The translations under genes and the position numbers were made by a program. Below, in pieces: positions 7,632-16,479 of a stretch of DNA of 64,000 bases. Source of the stretch: Bacillus sp. AFS037270 (GTDB taxonomy: Bacteria > Bacillota > Bacilli > Bacillales_B > DSM-18226); the NCBI RefSeq assembly GCF_002585305.1, contig NZ_NUNF01000021.1:1-64000 (forward strand), written 5' to 3'. The number at the start of each line of letters is the position of its first letter. Within the stretch, counting starts at the first letter, position 1. The notes beneath the pieces were generated by a model. The model was not told where the DNA came from. It worked only from the letters and a program-made list of their open reading frames with translations, and ran no database searches.

Positions 7632-8807
7632 ATGACAGCTAAACAATGTATCGCGATGCTTTTAGCTGGGGGAAGAGGCAGCCGTTTAAAAGAGTTAACT
7701 CAATATATTGCTAAACCAGCCGTCCCATTTGGAGGAAAATATAGAATCATTGACTTTACCCTAAGCAATTGCCGCAATTCCGGGATCGATACAGTCGGTG
7801 TCTTAACACAATATCAACCTCATACCCTTCAAAATTATATTGGCGATGGTAAGCACTGGGACTTAAATAGAAAAAATGGGGGGGTAACCATTCTTCCTCC
7901 ATATCAATGTGAGCAGGGGGAAAGATGGTATGAAGGGACGGCCCACGCGGTTTATCAAAACCTCCGTTATATCGAAAGTTACAATCCTGAATATGTACTA
8001 ATTATTTCAGGTGACCACATTTACAAAATGGATTACAGTAAAATGCTCGAGCAGCATATTCAAACGAAAGCGGATGCAACGATTTCTGTCATCCATGTAC
8101 CATGGAAGGAAGCCAATCGGTTTGGCATTATGAGTGTAGATTCTGAGTCCAATAGAATAGCGGAATTTGAAGAAAAACCGAAACAACCAAAATCAAATTT
8201 AGCTTCTATGGGAATCTACATTTTTAATTGGAAGTTGTTAAAAAAATATTTGGAAACACAAGAAAAGAACCCATATTCATCAAAGGATTTTGGCAAGGAC
8301 ATCATCCCCGCGATGATTGAAAATAACCAGCAATTGTATGCCTATCAGTTCAAAGGGTATTGGAAGGATGTCGGAACCATTCAAAGCCTTTGGGAAGCAA
8401 ATATGGATTTGCTCTCATATCAAACCAATCCTCTTTTACAGAATGAAGAGTGGGAGATCTATACCTATGAAACATCTTGGACACCGTTGTATTTGGATGG
8501 GAAAGCTAGCATTCACCAATCTCTAGTGAGTGACGGATGTAAAGTGTTTGGGACCGTTCAGAATTCAGTTCTTTTTCACGGAGTTACAGTAGGGAAAGGT
8601 GCCGTTATTAGGGACTCGGTTATTTTACCAAATACGGTAATAGGTCAAAATGCAATCATTAATCGAACGGTCGTTGGTAGTGGTACGGTGATTGAATCGA
8701 ATGTTCAAATGGGGGAAGCTAACCCATTTAGCGAGATTACTTTAATAGGGGATAACCATTTAATAATAGGGGATAAATCTAAAAAGATCAAAAACCACAT
8801 AGTGTAG
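7632..8807 (+). CDS. glgC: Glucose-1-phosphate adenylyltransferase
   Basis: Makes ADP-glucose from glucose-1-phosphate and ATP, the committed step of bacterial glycogen synthesis. 391 residues, normal length. The N-terminal nucleotidyltransferase domain shows [27 protein letters not shown] and [10 protein letters not shown]. The middle has FEEKP and YWKDVGTI. The C-terminal third is a left-handed beta helix ([28 protein letters not shown]). AGGAGGTATATT precedes the ATG. It stands alone: no glgB, glgD, glgA or glgP is adjacent, unlike the usual Bacillus glgBCDAP operon. Either the rest of the pathway is elsewhere or this is an extra copy. Confidence 0.93.
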   Translation: MTAKQCIAMLLAGGRGSRLKELTQYIAKPAVPFGGKYRIIDFTLSNCRNSGIDTVGVLTQYQPHTLQNYIGDGKHWDLNRKNGGVTILPPYQCEQGERWYEGTAHAVYQNLRYIESYNPEYVLIISGDHIYKMDYSKMLEQHIQTKADATISVIHVPWKEANRFGIMSVDSESNRIAEFEEKPKQPKSNLASMGIYIFNWKLLKKYLETQEKNPYSSKDFGKDIIPAMIENNQQLYAYQFKGYWKDVGTIQSLWEANMDLLSYQTNPLLQNEEWEIYTYETSWTPLYLDGKASIHQSLVSDGCKVFGTVQNSVLFHGVTVGKGAVIRDSVILPNTVIGQNAIINRTVVGSGTVIESNVQMGEANPFSEITLIGDNHLIIGDKSKKIKNHIV

Positions 8808-9118
8808 AAAATAACAGGCTAGAAATTTTTTTGTGAATCTTTACAAGATTTGTGAGAAGTACCAAAACATATCTTTATACCCTAGAATCCCGAGGAAATA
8901 ATGCGGACATTGATACAAAGGAACGTATATAGAAATCTTACCATGATTAATTGCTGTTAGTTCCCGCAAACGGTAGAAATCTCCTAACCATCTTTGGGTG
9001 GTGCAGGCACATTCATAATGTCTAATAAATCTTTTCTTTTTTTCAGAGCTGTTTGTAGGTTTTCTCCATACTTTTTGTATAAAATAGGAATAGAAAATCT
9101 AACAGAAAAGGTGAGAAC
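8808..9118. other. Intergenic region, no gene seen
   Basis: 311 bases between glgC and the M20 peptidase gene. I see no supported gene, no strong terminator and no clear regulatory palindrome. Confidence 0.4.
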
Positions 9119-10486
9119 ATGAAACAGTTAACAGAGTTTTTATCCAATCAACATGATCAAAATGTTGAAGAATTAAAAGAATTGCTCCGTATTCCTAGCA
9201 TAAGTTCCTTATCCGAGAATAAAGAGGACATCCAACAAGCAGCTTCATGGATTGCCAATAAATTAGAAAGCATTGGAATGGAACATGTTGAAATCGTCCA
9301 GACAGAAGGTCATCCGATTATCTATGCGGACTGGCTTTATCAGGAAAATGCCCCAACAGTCTTAGTATACGGCCATTATGACGTACAGCCTGTTGACCCT
9401 GTTCATTTATGGGAAACTCCTCCGTTTGAACCAACGATCCGTGATGAAAAGATCTTTGCCAGAGGGGCAACCGACGACAAAGGGCAGACGTTCTTACATA
9501 TTAAAGCAGTAGAAACACTATTGAAATTAGAAGGTGAATTACCAGTAAACGTTAAATTTTGCATTGAAGGAGAAGAAGAAATCGGAAGTCCTAATCTTCC
9601 GGCATTTTTATCCGATAATAAAGAAAAATTAGCATGTGATGTGGTTGTTATATCTGATTCTGATATGTGGGACAGAGGCGTCCCAGCCATCACCTATTCT
9701 TTAAGAGGTCTATGTGCACTGGAATTTTCCCTTAAAACTGCTAATTCTGATTTGCACTCGGGCATGTTTGGCGGAGGAGTCCAGAACGCCAACCATCTCT
9801 TGGTTCAGCTTCTTTCTACCCTTCATGATGCAAACGGAAAAGTTAATGTGGACCATTTTTATGATGATGTCGTGCTACTGACGGAATTTGAAAAGGAACA
9901 GATCAAAGCATTAGGGTTCGATGAAGAAAAGCTAAAAAAATCATTAGGGTTGACGGAATTAATGGGAGGGGAAAACAATTTTCCTTACCCTGAGAGAATC
10001 AGTTCCCGGCCAACATTAGAAATCAACGGCCTATGGGGCGGATTTCAGGGGGAAGGAACCAAAACCGTGATTCCGAACGAGGCACATGCCAAAATCACAT
10101 GCCGTTTAGTTCATAATCAAAACCCTGAAAAGATTCAACAATTAATCAAAAAACATTTAGAAGAGCAAGCACCAAAAGGATGCACGGTAAAAGTATCTTT
10201 ACAAGATACGGGTAATCCATTTTTAACGCCAATCGACAGTCCGATGATCCAAAAAGCCGCCGAAGCCTATGAAAACGTCTATGGAAAAGCACCAGTTTAT
10301 AAAAGAGAAGGCGGTTCGATTCCGATTGTATCTGACTTTAACCAATCCCTAAATGCGCCTGTTGTCTTAATGGGATTCGGTTTGCCAGATGAAAATCTTC
10401 ATGCACCAAACGAACACTTTAACTTGGAAAATTTTGATAAGGGCATCCTAACCATTTGTTCCTTTTTCGAACTTCTTAATCAGTAA
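9119..10486 (+). CDS. M20-family metallodipeptidase
   Basis: 455-residue cytoplasmic peptidase of the M20 (CNDP-like dipeptidase) type, releasing amino acids from dipeptides with two zinc ions. Metal and catalytic segments are visible: VLVYGHYDVQPVDP (His, and Asp two residues after), ARGATDDKGQ (bridging Asp), EGEEEIGSPN (catalytic and ligand Glu), VISDSDMW (ligand Asp) and the late HAPNE (ligand His). A lid/dimerisation domain containing SDLHSGMFGG lies between them. Ribosome site AAAGGTGAG, ATG start. A terminator carrying the TGGTGCCTG repeat follows, so it is monocistronic. Exact substrate cannot be told. Confidence 0.9.
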   Translation: MKQLTEFLSNQHDQNVEELKELLRIPSISSLSENKEDIQQAASWIANKLESIGMEHVEIVQTEGHPIIYADWLYQENAPTVLVYGHYDVQPVDPVHLWETPPFEPTIRDEKIFARGATDDKGQTFLHIKAVETLLKLEGELPVNVKFCIEGEEEIGSPNLPAFLSDNKEKLACDVVVISDSDMWDRGVPAITYSLRGLCALEFSLKTANSDLHSGMFGGGVQNANHLLVQLLSTLHDANGKVNVDHFYDDVVLLTEFEKEQIKALGFDEEKLKKSLGLTELMGGENNFPYPERISSRPTLEINGLWGGFQGEGTKTVIPNEAHAKITCRLVHNQNPEKIQQLIKKHLEEQAPKGCTVKVSLQDTGNPFLTPIDSPMIQKAAEAYENVYGKAPVYKREGGSIPIVSDFNQSLNAPVVLMGFGLPDENLHAPNEHFNLENFDKGILTICSFFELLNQ

Positions 10487-10528
10487 AATGGTGCCTGTCA
10501 CCACCTACGGGTGGTGACAGGCATTTTA
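10485..10528 (+). terminator. Terminator containing a TGGTGCCTGTCACCA repeat
   Basis: GCCTGTCACCACC / GGTGGTGACAGGC stem, loop TACG, then ATTTTATT. The 15-mer at 10489-10503 differs in one base from the repeats at 41042 and 43111. Confidence 0.85.
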
Positions 10529-10591
10529 TTAGGTTCTCGTGTTTGAATTTCAAGCTGAGTGTGTAGTATCGTATACACGAGGAGTGATTGT

Positions 10592-11344
10592 ATGAACGAA
10601 ACGATTGATTTATTAAGAAATCATCGCTCAGTTAGGGAATTCAAAACTGAAAAAGATGTGAGCGAAGCCCAGATCCAAACGATTATTGAGGCAGCTCTGG
10701 CTGGTCCGAATTGGATTAATGGCCAGCAAGTGAGCGTGATCGAAGTAAGAGAGTCTGAAAGGAAAGCCGCATTGGCGAAAGCTGCCGGCAACCAAAGATG
10801 GATTGAGGAGGCTCCCGTTTTTCTTGTGTTTTGCATCGATTTTTATCGGGCGAAGCTAGCAGCTGAAAAAAATGGGACAGATTTTAAAATCGTCGAGGAT
10901 TTAGAAGCGATTATGATCGGTTCAACAGATGTTGGAATCGCACTAGGAAGCTCGGTCGTAGCAGCTGAGTCGATGGGTCTTGGGATCGTTCCAATCGGAG
11001 GATTAAGGAGAAATCCCCAAACCTTTGTTGATCTTTTGAAGCTTCCGGAATATGTTTTTCCCATTTCAGGTCTTGTCGTTGGACATCCACGAACGGTTCC
11101 AGGTCAAAAACCAAGGCTGCCGCTTCAGGCAACCCACCAGAAAGAACAGTATGATGCTAAAATTCAAATGGAAATTATTGAACAATATGATCAAACGATA
11201 TCTTCCTATATGTCTGAACGGACGAATGGAAAAGATACCAGTGACTGGTCGAGTAAAGTCGCTCAATTTTATGATAACGGATTTGAACAATACGCAAAAA
11301 ACTCCAGCCCAACGGTGAAAAAACAAAGATTTCAATACAAGTAG
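10592..11344 (+). CDS. NfsA-type flavin nitroreductase / NADPH-dependent oxidoreductase
   Basis: 250 residues. FMN-dependent two-electron reduction of nitro or quinone compounds with NADPH in the cytoplasm is the family activity. Signatures: LLRNHRSVREF at the N-terminus (FMN phosphate binding Arg residues), AALAGPNWINGQQVSVIEV, SSVVAAESMGLGIVPIGGLR (FMN-binding loop) and LVVGHP. The start is the ATG at 10592 after GAGGAGTG; the frame is open 11 codons further without a ribosome site. NfsA/Frp proteins are usually about 240-250 residues, as here. Confidence 0.88.
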   Translation: MNETIDLLRNHRSVREFKTEKDVSEAQIQTIIEAALAGPNWINGQQVSVIEVRESERKAALAKAAGNQRWIEEAPVFLVFCIDFYRAKLAAEKNGTDFKIVEDLEAIMIGSTDVGIALGSSVVAAESMGLGIVPIGGLRRNPQTFVDLLKLPEYVFPISGLVVGHPRTVPGQKPRLPLQATHQKEQYDAKIQMEIIEQYDQTISSYMSERTNGKDTSDWSSKVAQFYDNGFEQYAKNSSPTVKKQRFQYK

Positions 11345-11542
11345 AAAAAGTGAGACTTAACCTATAAAGTTGAGGCGGGATTATGTTTGTTTTAACAACA
11401 GATAGCTTTATTTAAGTTGAAAACCAACAATCTAACTCCGTTCGTCCATCCTACAAATGATTTTTATGTTAATGTTGTCCACACCTTATTAAAAAACCAA
11501 TCATATTTTATCTAAAAGAGCATGAAGGGAAGAAGAGTGTGA

Positions 11543-11944
11543 TTGGTGGAAGATGAAAATAGATCAAAAAAGGAACCTAATGGAGAATTGGATCGGTTTT
11601 CGAGTTTCATGTTTGGAGCCAATAAGCGTAAAGAAGGAAAAAAAAACAACGAAAGTATTTCACAAGAAATTCCGGAACAAAAAGAGGCACCACATTCCAA
11701 TCGCAAGACCCATCAGTTTAATAACTGGTTTCTTGGCTCTAGGAGAGAAGAAGCGGAGTCCAGTGCCCCAACTCCACAAAATCAAATAGAACAACAAGTA
11801 GGCAATCTTCTTAACAAAGTGGATGTGGTATTGCTTATGGAAACGATTGATATGCTGGTCGAAACCACTAAACAATATAAACCATTGCTGAAAGAAATCT
11901 CTCCAATGTTTAAACAATTGAAAAAGAAATTCAAATCCAAATAG
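11543..11944 (+). CDS. Hypothetical charged protein, 133 residues
   Basis: Unrecognised. It starts with TTG (or the adjacent GTG) after a purine-rich GGGAAGAAGAG. Residues 1-75 are hydrophilic and probably disordered, with two FMFGANKRK / WFLGSRREE-like stretches. Residues ~85-133 are amphipathic helices (LLNKVDVVLLMETIDMLVET) ending in a Lys-rich KKKFKSK. The tripartite pattern (low-complexity start, helical end) resembles small spore-associated proteins of Bacillus, but that is only an impression. It stands alone between two intergenic regions. Confidence 0.6.
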   Translation: MVEDENRSKKEPNGELDRFSSFMFGANKRKEGKKNNESISQEIPEQKEAPHSNRKTHQFNNWFLGSRREEAESSAPTPQNQIEQQVGNLLNKVDVVLLMETIDMLVETTKQYKPLLKEISPMFKQLKKKFKSK

Positions 11945-11996
11945 ACTATCGAATAGGTACATTGTTAAAAAGAAAAATATTAAAAATTCTTACTAA

Positions 11997-12044
11997 TAAA
12001 AAATGACAGGTATGAATCTAAGTAGTTCAGTTTTGGAGTACAAA
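11997..12044 (+). repeat. Left terminal inverted repeat of the 12.0-14.9 kb element
   Basis: Contains ATGACAGGTATGAATC and CAGTTTTGGAGTACAAA. The reverse complement of 14842-14895 reads ATGGCAGGTATGATTC...CACTTTTGGAGTACAAA in the same order. The two ends match at about three quarters of positions over ~45 bases. Confidence 0.6.
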
Positions 12045-12080
12045 ATGTAAAATAACACTCCAAAACGAACTACTTTTTTA
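12021..12080 (+). terminator. Hairpin overlapping the left repeat
   Basis: AGTAGTTC.GTTTTGGAG / CTCCAAAACGAACTACT with a ~20-base loop, then TTTTTTA. Confidence 0.7.
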
Positions 12081-12362
12081 TATGCTTTCCGCAATATGAA
12101 TCGTATGCTAATTCGTATAATTTTGAAGAGTAGATTGGAACAAAAATTACGGAGGACTTTAACAAACAACAGGCATTTTAACGGGTTACCTTTTGAGGTG
12201 CAAACATTGCTAATCACATCATATTTTTTGTCACTAATATCAATGCAATTCTCAATGGAATTCTCTAAGTGAATAACATCAATAAACGCAAAGAAGGGAT
12301 AGCTTAATGACTATCCCTTAAATTCTCTATCCACTCCCGTTAAATAAATTTGTTGTCTGTTT

Positions 12363-12581
12363 TTATTGAGTGTCTTCGTCGCTTTTGTACTCCAAAATAT
12401 CACCTGGCTGACAATCCAAAGTCTTACATATCGCTTCTAATGTTGAAAAACGAACCGCTTTTGCTTTCCCATTCTTCAGAATAGAAAGATTCGCCATCGT
12501 AATTCCAACCCTCTCTGAAAGCTCCGTTACGCTCATTTTTCGTTTTGCTAACATCACATCAATATTAATAATAATTGCCAT
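12363..12581 (-). CDS. Small XRE-family regulator (YozG-like)
   Basis: 72 residues, essentially one helix-turn-helix: MLAKRKMSVTELSERVGITM, then ANLSILKNGKAKAVRFSTLE. This is the Cro/C1-type HTH found in regulators that pair with DUF2975 membrane proteins (B. subtilis YozG-YoaS). The start is the ATG at 12581 after GGTGGAGG; the upstream GTG is inside that ribosome site. It begins 11 bases after the stop of the DUF2975 gene, so the two are co-transcribed. It probably regulates its own operon. It lies inside the segment bounded by inverted repeats. Confidence 0.85.
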   Translation of the reverse strand: MAIIINIDVMLAKRKMSVTELSERVGITMANLSILKNGKAKAVRFSTLEAICKTLDCQPGDILEYKSDEDTQ

Positions 12582-12591
12582 ATCCTCCACC

Positions 12592-13077
12592 TCAGACCGT
12601 CAAATCATTTTCTGATTTTATGTTAATCGCTTCTTGTAGAAGCCGTTGGAGGATAGCAGCAAAAACGGCGATAACCAACGAAGCAAAAATGATGATGAGT
12701 CCCATTAATCCAATAGGAGGGTCAACGTTCTTCGCTATAAAATGAAAGAGTGGCAAACCTAATACATACAAACCACTGATTGTAATCGCACAGCACTTTA
12801 TGTTCTTTAACGCCTTTACAGATAATTCCGAGAACGCTGTGTTCTCGTCAATGTACCGTAAAAGGTTGATAGCCTGATAGAGAGCAAAGTAAAAAGGCAC
12901 AGCCGCTCCATACATCACGATGAAAATGAGATATTTCATTGGGGCAATATTTGGATACAATTTTGCTGCAAAATTTGCCATATGAGGCACTAAAAATATA
13001 CATAAAGCAAGCACTGCAATTCCAGCCAGAAAAATAATTACCTTTAAGAAAGTGGTTGAACCTCGTTTACCATTCAT
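12592..13077 (-). CDS. DUF2975 membrane protein (YoaS-like)
   Basis: 161 residues with four membrane helices (residues ~10-30, ~48-70, ~95-115, ~122-145). The family pattern FYFALYQAINLLRYIDENTA, FSELSVKALKNIK between helices 2 and 3 is clear. DUF2975 proteins are of unknown function and are nearly always encoded just before a small XRE regulator, as here. ATG start after GAGGTG. The region upstream (13080-13212) is AT-rich and holds its promoter. Confidence 0.85.
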   Translation of the reverse strand: MNGKRGSTTFLKVIIFLAGIAVLALCIFLVPHMANFAAKLYPNIAPMKYLIFIVMYGAAVPFYFALYQAINLLRYIDENTAFSELSVKALKNIKCCAITISGLYVLGLPLFHFIAKNVDPPIGLMGLIIIFASLVIAVFAAILQRLLQEAINIKSENDLTV

Positions 13078-13212
13078 TTAAAACACCTCACTTATTTAAT
13101 GACAACACGATTTTAGCACAGGTTTTATCGTTTTACAATAAATTAATATTGTTTTTTATTATATTATTATTGTTAACGGAATATCCTTTTTATTTAAAGT
13201 AAATAATATCGT

Positions 13213-14373
13213 TTAAATCAAATTCTTTACTTGATTAATGAAATGATGTGCATCGCTTAACTGAATTTCCCTCGTAAATACACGGTAGAAGGCATTCCTT
13301 ATTGATTTATCATCATCGCTAATCATTCTCCATTCTCTTGCGTTTATTAGCGCTTTATCAACCAATAATATGCATTCGTATATCCCGCATTAACGTTAAT
13401 CCATCTAAATATTGGCTACGCTTGCTGATTTTATCTAGCTGGTATTGATAATGACCTAAATCTTCAGTGTCTTCGTCAGTCGGTTCCTGGGGATAATAAG
13501 ACCATTCTAACCTGTCATTCTTTCGGCAAAAGGTATTAAGGTGGTCATCCTTATACACCTTCGTATCACTTTCTAATTGTTTAAGGGTGACATCCCAATC
13601 AAACGCAATATCTGAACGAAATACATATCGTGATAATGCTTCCGCAGTCACAACGAGATAAGTTTGCAACTGCCTACTATCTATACCATCGAAATTCTTA
13701 GAACTTTGCCCTTTTTTTCTAACATTGTTTAGGTAATAGTGCATCTGGTCGGTATTCAGCCATATTTCACCGAATTTCATTGATTTATATGCTTTTGTTT
13801 CATATCGTTCCAGAAACTCCAAGCATCGCCTGTAAACCCATTCTAGCTTATGATAGTAACGTTCCAACGCTTATTTGTAAAATTTCGCAGGTGCGCTAAC
13901 ACTTACTTTTCCTACTAGCATTCGTATAAAAATAGGGAGGATGTCATTTTTCTTTTGGTGATAGGTTGTGGAGCTTTCTCTAGTAGGTAAAACATTGGTA
14001 AACTTCTTACAAGTTTTACATTGATACCTTTGGGAGTTAGCTTTGCTTTATAAATCATCTTGCTATTATCATTTGAGGTGCCACTTAGTTTATAACGGCT
14101 GGGCTTTCCTTTCACTTTATCGAAGCGAGTTTGCTCCTTTCCAAAGTTATGACAAAAAGGATTAATGCAAGAATTATATTGGATTGAAGGACTTAAACCG
14201 CTAAATGTGAATGTGGTTGGCAAAAACAGCATATGGTTGTAACTAAAGGCAAATTTCCTTGGGTTTAATGACTTGTAATCCTTTTGTCTGCTTTCAATTT
14301 CTTCATTTTAAATAGGTATATTTACATCCACAATTAAGTCATCTTTTGTAGCCAATCTTTTTTGCTTCGCCAC
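13213..14373 (-). pseudogene. Decayed mobile-element-type gene with N-terminal zinc motif
   Basis: A minus-strand gene broken several times. It starts at GTG 14373 (MAKQKRLATKDDLIV), hits TAA at 14308-14310, then continues in the same frame as FSYNHMLFLPTTFTFSG, SCINPFCHNFGKEQTRFDKV (a possible Cys/His metal site), to a stop at 13915. It resumes in another frame (13358-13867) with RRCLEFLERYETKAYKSMKF, YYLNNVRKKGQSS and FDWDVTLKQLESDTK. It then shifts again at 13358 into DKALINAREWRMISDDDKSI...NAFYRVFTREIQLS, ending at 13213. A Cys-pair start plus a long basic helical remainder is typical of element-borne proteins, but I cannot name the family. Confidence 0.55.
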
Positions 14374-14383
14374 TATTTATCCC

Positions 14384-14632
14384 TCAATTCGAATTTATCT
14401 TGACTTTACCTTCCAGCCCCATCTTTTGAACTATCCCTTTGTTATTCCGCTTAGTCCCATTCCACTCAAGAAACTTTTTGTCAGTAAGAATGTTAGTTAA
14501 AAATAAATCAACAGTTTCGCTTTCTGTTCTTTCGGCTTACTCCGAATATTGCTTAACAATTTCCCTTGTTTGCTCTGAAATTTCCCAGTTAACCTTTTTG
14601 GCGTTTTGACCTTTTGGCTCCAAATTTCGCAT
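14384..14632 (-). pseudogene. Relic of a small helical DNA-binding-type protein
   Basis: From ATG 14632 the frame reads MRNLEPKGQNAKKVNWEISE, QTREIVKQYSE, TAA (14537-14539), then AERTESETVDLFLTNILTDK, KFLEWNGTKRNNKGIVQKMG and ends at 14384. The pattern after the stop continues the same helical protein, so the TAA is a nonsense mutation. The first part resembles ribbon-helix-helix regulators that accompany mobile-element genes. It sits 11 bases upstream of the larger decayed gene, as an operon partner. Confidence 0.5.
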
Positions 14633-14784
14633 CACAATCACCAAACTTCCGTTCTTATATTCACCCTTATTTTTGCACTAAAAATCGTAAGACTCCAATG
14701 GAAATTTCAGTTTTACGAAATGGCATACGAATTAATATACGAATTACAGATGAAAATTAGTTAAAGTATTGATATATCAACAAA

Positions 14785-14824
14785 AAAAGACATTCGAAAT
14801 CATTTACGATTTCATATGTCTTTT
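14785..14824. terminator. Hairpin at the right side of the element
   Basis: AAAAGACAT.CGAAATC / GATTTC.ATGTCTTTT stem of about 15 bp with T/A runs on both sides; can terminate in either direction. Confidence 0.75.
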
Positions 14825-14841
14825 CAAGTGATTTATTATTG

Positions 14842-14895
14842 TTTGTACTCCAAAAGTGAAACACTTTGTATGAATCATACCTGCCATTTTTTTAT
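14842..14895 (-). repeat. Right terminal inverted repeat of the 12.0-14.9 kb element
   Basis: TTTGTACTCCAAAAGTGAA...GAATCATACCTGCCATTTTTT is the imperfect reverse complement of 11997-12044. See the left repeat. Confidence 0.6.
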
Positions 14896-14918
14896 CAAAA
14901 AAGTCATATTAAAAAGCT

Positions 14919-15716
14919 CTAAATCGCATATGATTCATATGATTTAAGAAGATAACGTTCTATAAACTCCGCTAATCCATCATTTTCGTGGTGCCCTGTA
15001 ACAAAATCAGCAGCAGCTTTAACCTCTTCGCTAGCGTTCCCCATTGCCACACCAGTACCGACAGACCTAAGCATCTCTATATCATTGGGTCCGTCTCCAA
15101 TGGCTACGACTTCATTTGGACTAAATCGAAATTCGGTAAGCAAGCTTTTTATAGCAGACCATTTGGAAACATTAGGAGCAACCAACTCAAACCCGTCATT
15201 CCAATCAATGACTTCTGCTTCTTTTTTGAACAAAGCGGATATTTCAGGACTTGGTGCACCTGTGCGTACACTATATTTCAGAACATCTTGATAACTGGCT
15301 TGTCTTAAATCTCCAATATACCGTGGCGGCATTTGCCCAACTTTTGTCCAATAATCGATTTCATCATTTGTCTCGTTACAATAAAGACCATTTGCTGTAT
15401 GGATAATAACATTAAAAGGATTTTCAGCGGTTAGATGGTGGAATCGTTCTTCGTTCAATCGGACGGTTTTCATTTGTTTAGCTCTTCCTGTCTCTGCATC
15501 GTGAATAGCGGCACCATTCAAACAGATCATCGGAGTTCTTAATCCAATTTCTTTATGGTAGGGAGCGGTTACTTCGTAGTGTCGACCAGTGGCAAGAAAA
15601 ACTTTGACTCCCTGATTAATGAGCCCATAAATGGCTTCCATATTTCGACGGGAAATGTAGTTTGAGGCTTTTAGTAGTGTACCATCCATATCTATAAATA
15701 TTGCACGCACATTCAT
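14919..15716 (-). CDS. Cof-type HAD-superfamily phosphatase
   Basis: 265 residues, the usual size for HAD subfamily IIB (Cof-like) sugar-phosphate phosphatases. Motif I is IFIDMDGTLL (nucleophile and acid Asp), motif II FLATGRHY, motif III the Lys in APNVSKWSAI, motif IV VVAIGDGPNDIEML. The cap domain spans residues ~85-185. It acts in the cytoplasm on small phosphorylated metabolites; the substrate is not predictable. ATG start, with GAGGCAG upstream on the minus strand. It is the first normal gene outside the right repeat of the element. Confidence 0.9.
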   Translation of the reverse strand: MNVRAIFIDMDGTLLKASNYISRRNMEAIYGLINQGVKVFLATGRHYEVTAPYHKEIGLRTPMICLNGAAIHDAETGRAKQMKTVRLNEERFHHLTAENPFNVIIHTANGLYCNETNDEIDYWTKVGQMPPRYIGDLRQASYQDVLKYSVRTGAPSPEISALFKKEAEVIDWNDGFELVAPNVSKWSAIKSLLTEFRFSPNEVVAIGDGPNDIEMLRSVGTGVAMGNASEEVKAAADFVTGHHENDGLAEFIERYLLKSYESYAI

Positions 15717-15933
15717 TTAAACTGCCTCCTCATTCGTTGGTAAACCAATCATATCATCCGAATATTAAAGCCTTGTAAACATAGTGTACAGATTACATAA
15801 AGTTTATTGGAAAGCATATAGTATCGAGGGAGGGCTTTCATTTATAAAAGGCTGTTCACTTTATTCAAGTTGATTATGAAGTAATTCTGGAATTTCGAGG
15901 TCGAGTTTATTGAATATGATGGAGATTTTCTTC

Positions 15934-15975
15934 CCCGGGACATTGGATCTGTACGATGTACACCATGTCCCAGGG
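15934..15975. other. Large imperfect hairpin
   Basis: CCCGGGACAT / ATGTCCCAGGG (one bulge) enclosing an inner stem TGTAC-GAT-GTACA. No T run on either strand, so it may be a structured 3' end of the minus-strand gene at 15982 or a cruciform site. Confidence 0.4.
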
Positions 15976-15981
15976 AGTAGA

Positions 15982-16284
15982 TTAATCAAAGCGTACTTGT
16001 TCTTCCCCTTCAATGATCAGCTCAAGTTCTGTATAAAAATTGAGTTCAAGCGGTGCAGGTAATCGTTCAATTAATTCTTTAATTTCGATAAGATTTTCTG
16101 CTTCTTCGATTGTAGATGGAGGTTGGTCTAAATGCTGATACCAATTCTTTAACTCGTCAATAAACTCATAAAAATGCCTCTCAAACCTTTCTGCACATTC
16201 TTCGGCTTCGTCCTCAGAGGCTTTCTTCATTAATTCCCAGTCTTCTAGGGCAGTTTCCAATCTTTCTTTAACACGATTTATCAT
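15982..16284 (-). CDS. Conserved-looking acidic helical protein, 100 residues
   Basis: Not recognised. It is almost entirely helical and very acidic (KASEDEAEECAERFERHFYE, IEEAENLIEIKELIERLP), with aromatic residues spaced as in a helical bundle. No membrane segment or signal. ATG start after GAGGGGTGA. Monocistronic, transcribed away from the ROK regulator. The good ribosome site and the codon pattern support a real gene. Confidence 0.65.
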   Translation of the reverse strand: MINRVKERLETALEDWELMKKASEDEAEECAERFERHFYEFIDELKNWYQHLDQPPSTIEEAENLIEIKELIERLPAPLELNFYTELELIIEGEEQVRFD

Positions 16285-16425
16285 AAAATCACCCCTCGAC
16301 TATTAGTATAATATGGTTCTGCACAATCTTTAAACAAAAAATCTTAGGAACTTATAGCTATGTGGATTAGATACAGATAAATTTACATTGTTTTCAAAAA
16401 TTTTATATGATATGTTATCTTTAAC

Positions 16426-16449
16426 TTATTAAAGAACTTTAATAAGTAA
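16426..16449. promoter_or_regulatory. Palindromic operator upstream of the ROK regulator
   Basis: ACTTATTAAAG-AA-CTTTAATAAGT: perfect 11-bp arms around two bases. A further half-site TTTAATAAGTAC follows at 16451-16462. Position 30 bases before the start fits autoregulation by the ROK protein. Confidence 0.65.
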
Positions 16450-16479
16450 TTTAATAAGTACTTTTAGGTGGTGAATTTA

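Noticed and set aside
7640..9118. Sigma-B promoter before glgC (GTTTCATC at 7580)
   Set aside because: The -35-like GTTTCA is not followed by a GGGTAT-type -10 at the right distance.
11993..12217. 74-residue minus-strand frame at the left repeat
   Set aside because: It spans the terminator hairpin and the inverted repeat and lacks a ribosome site.
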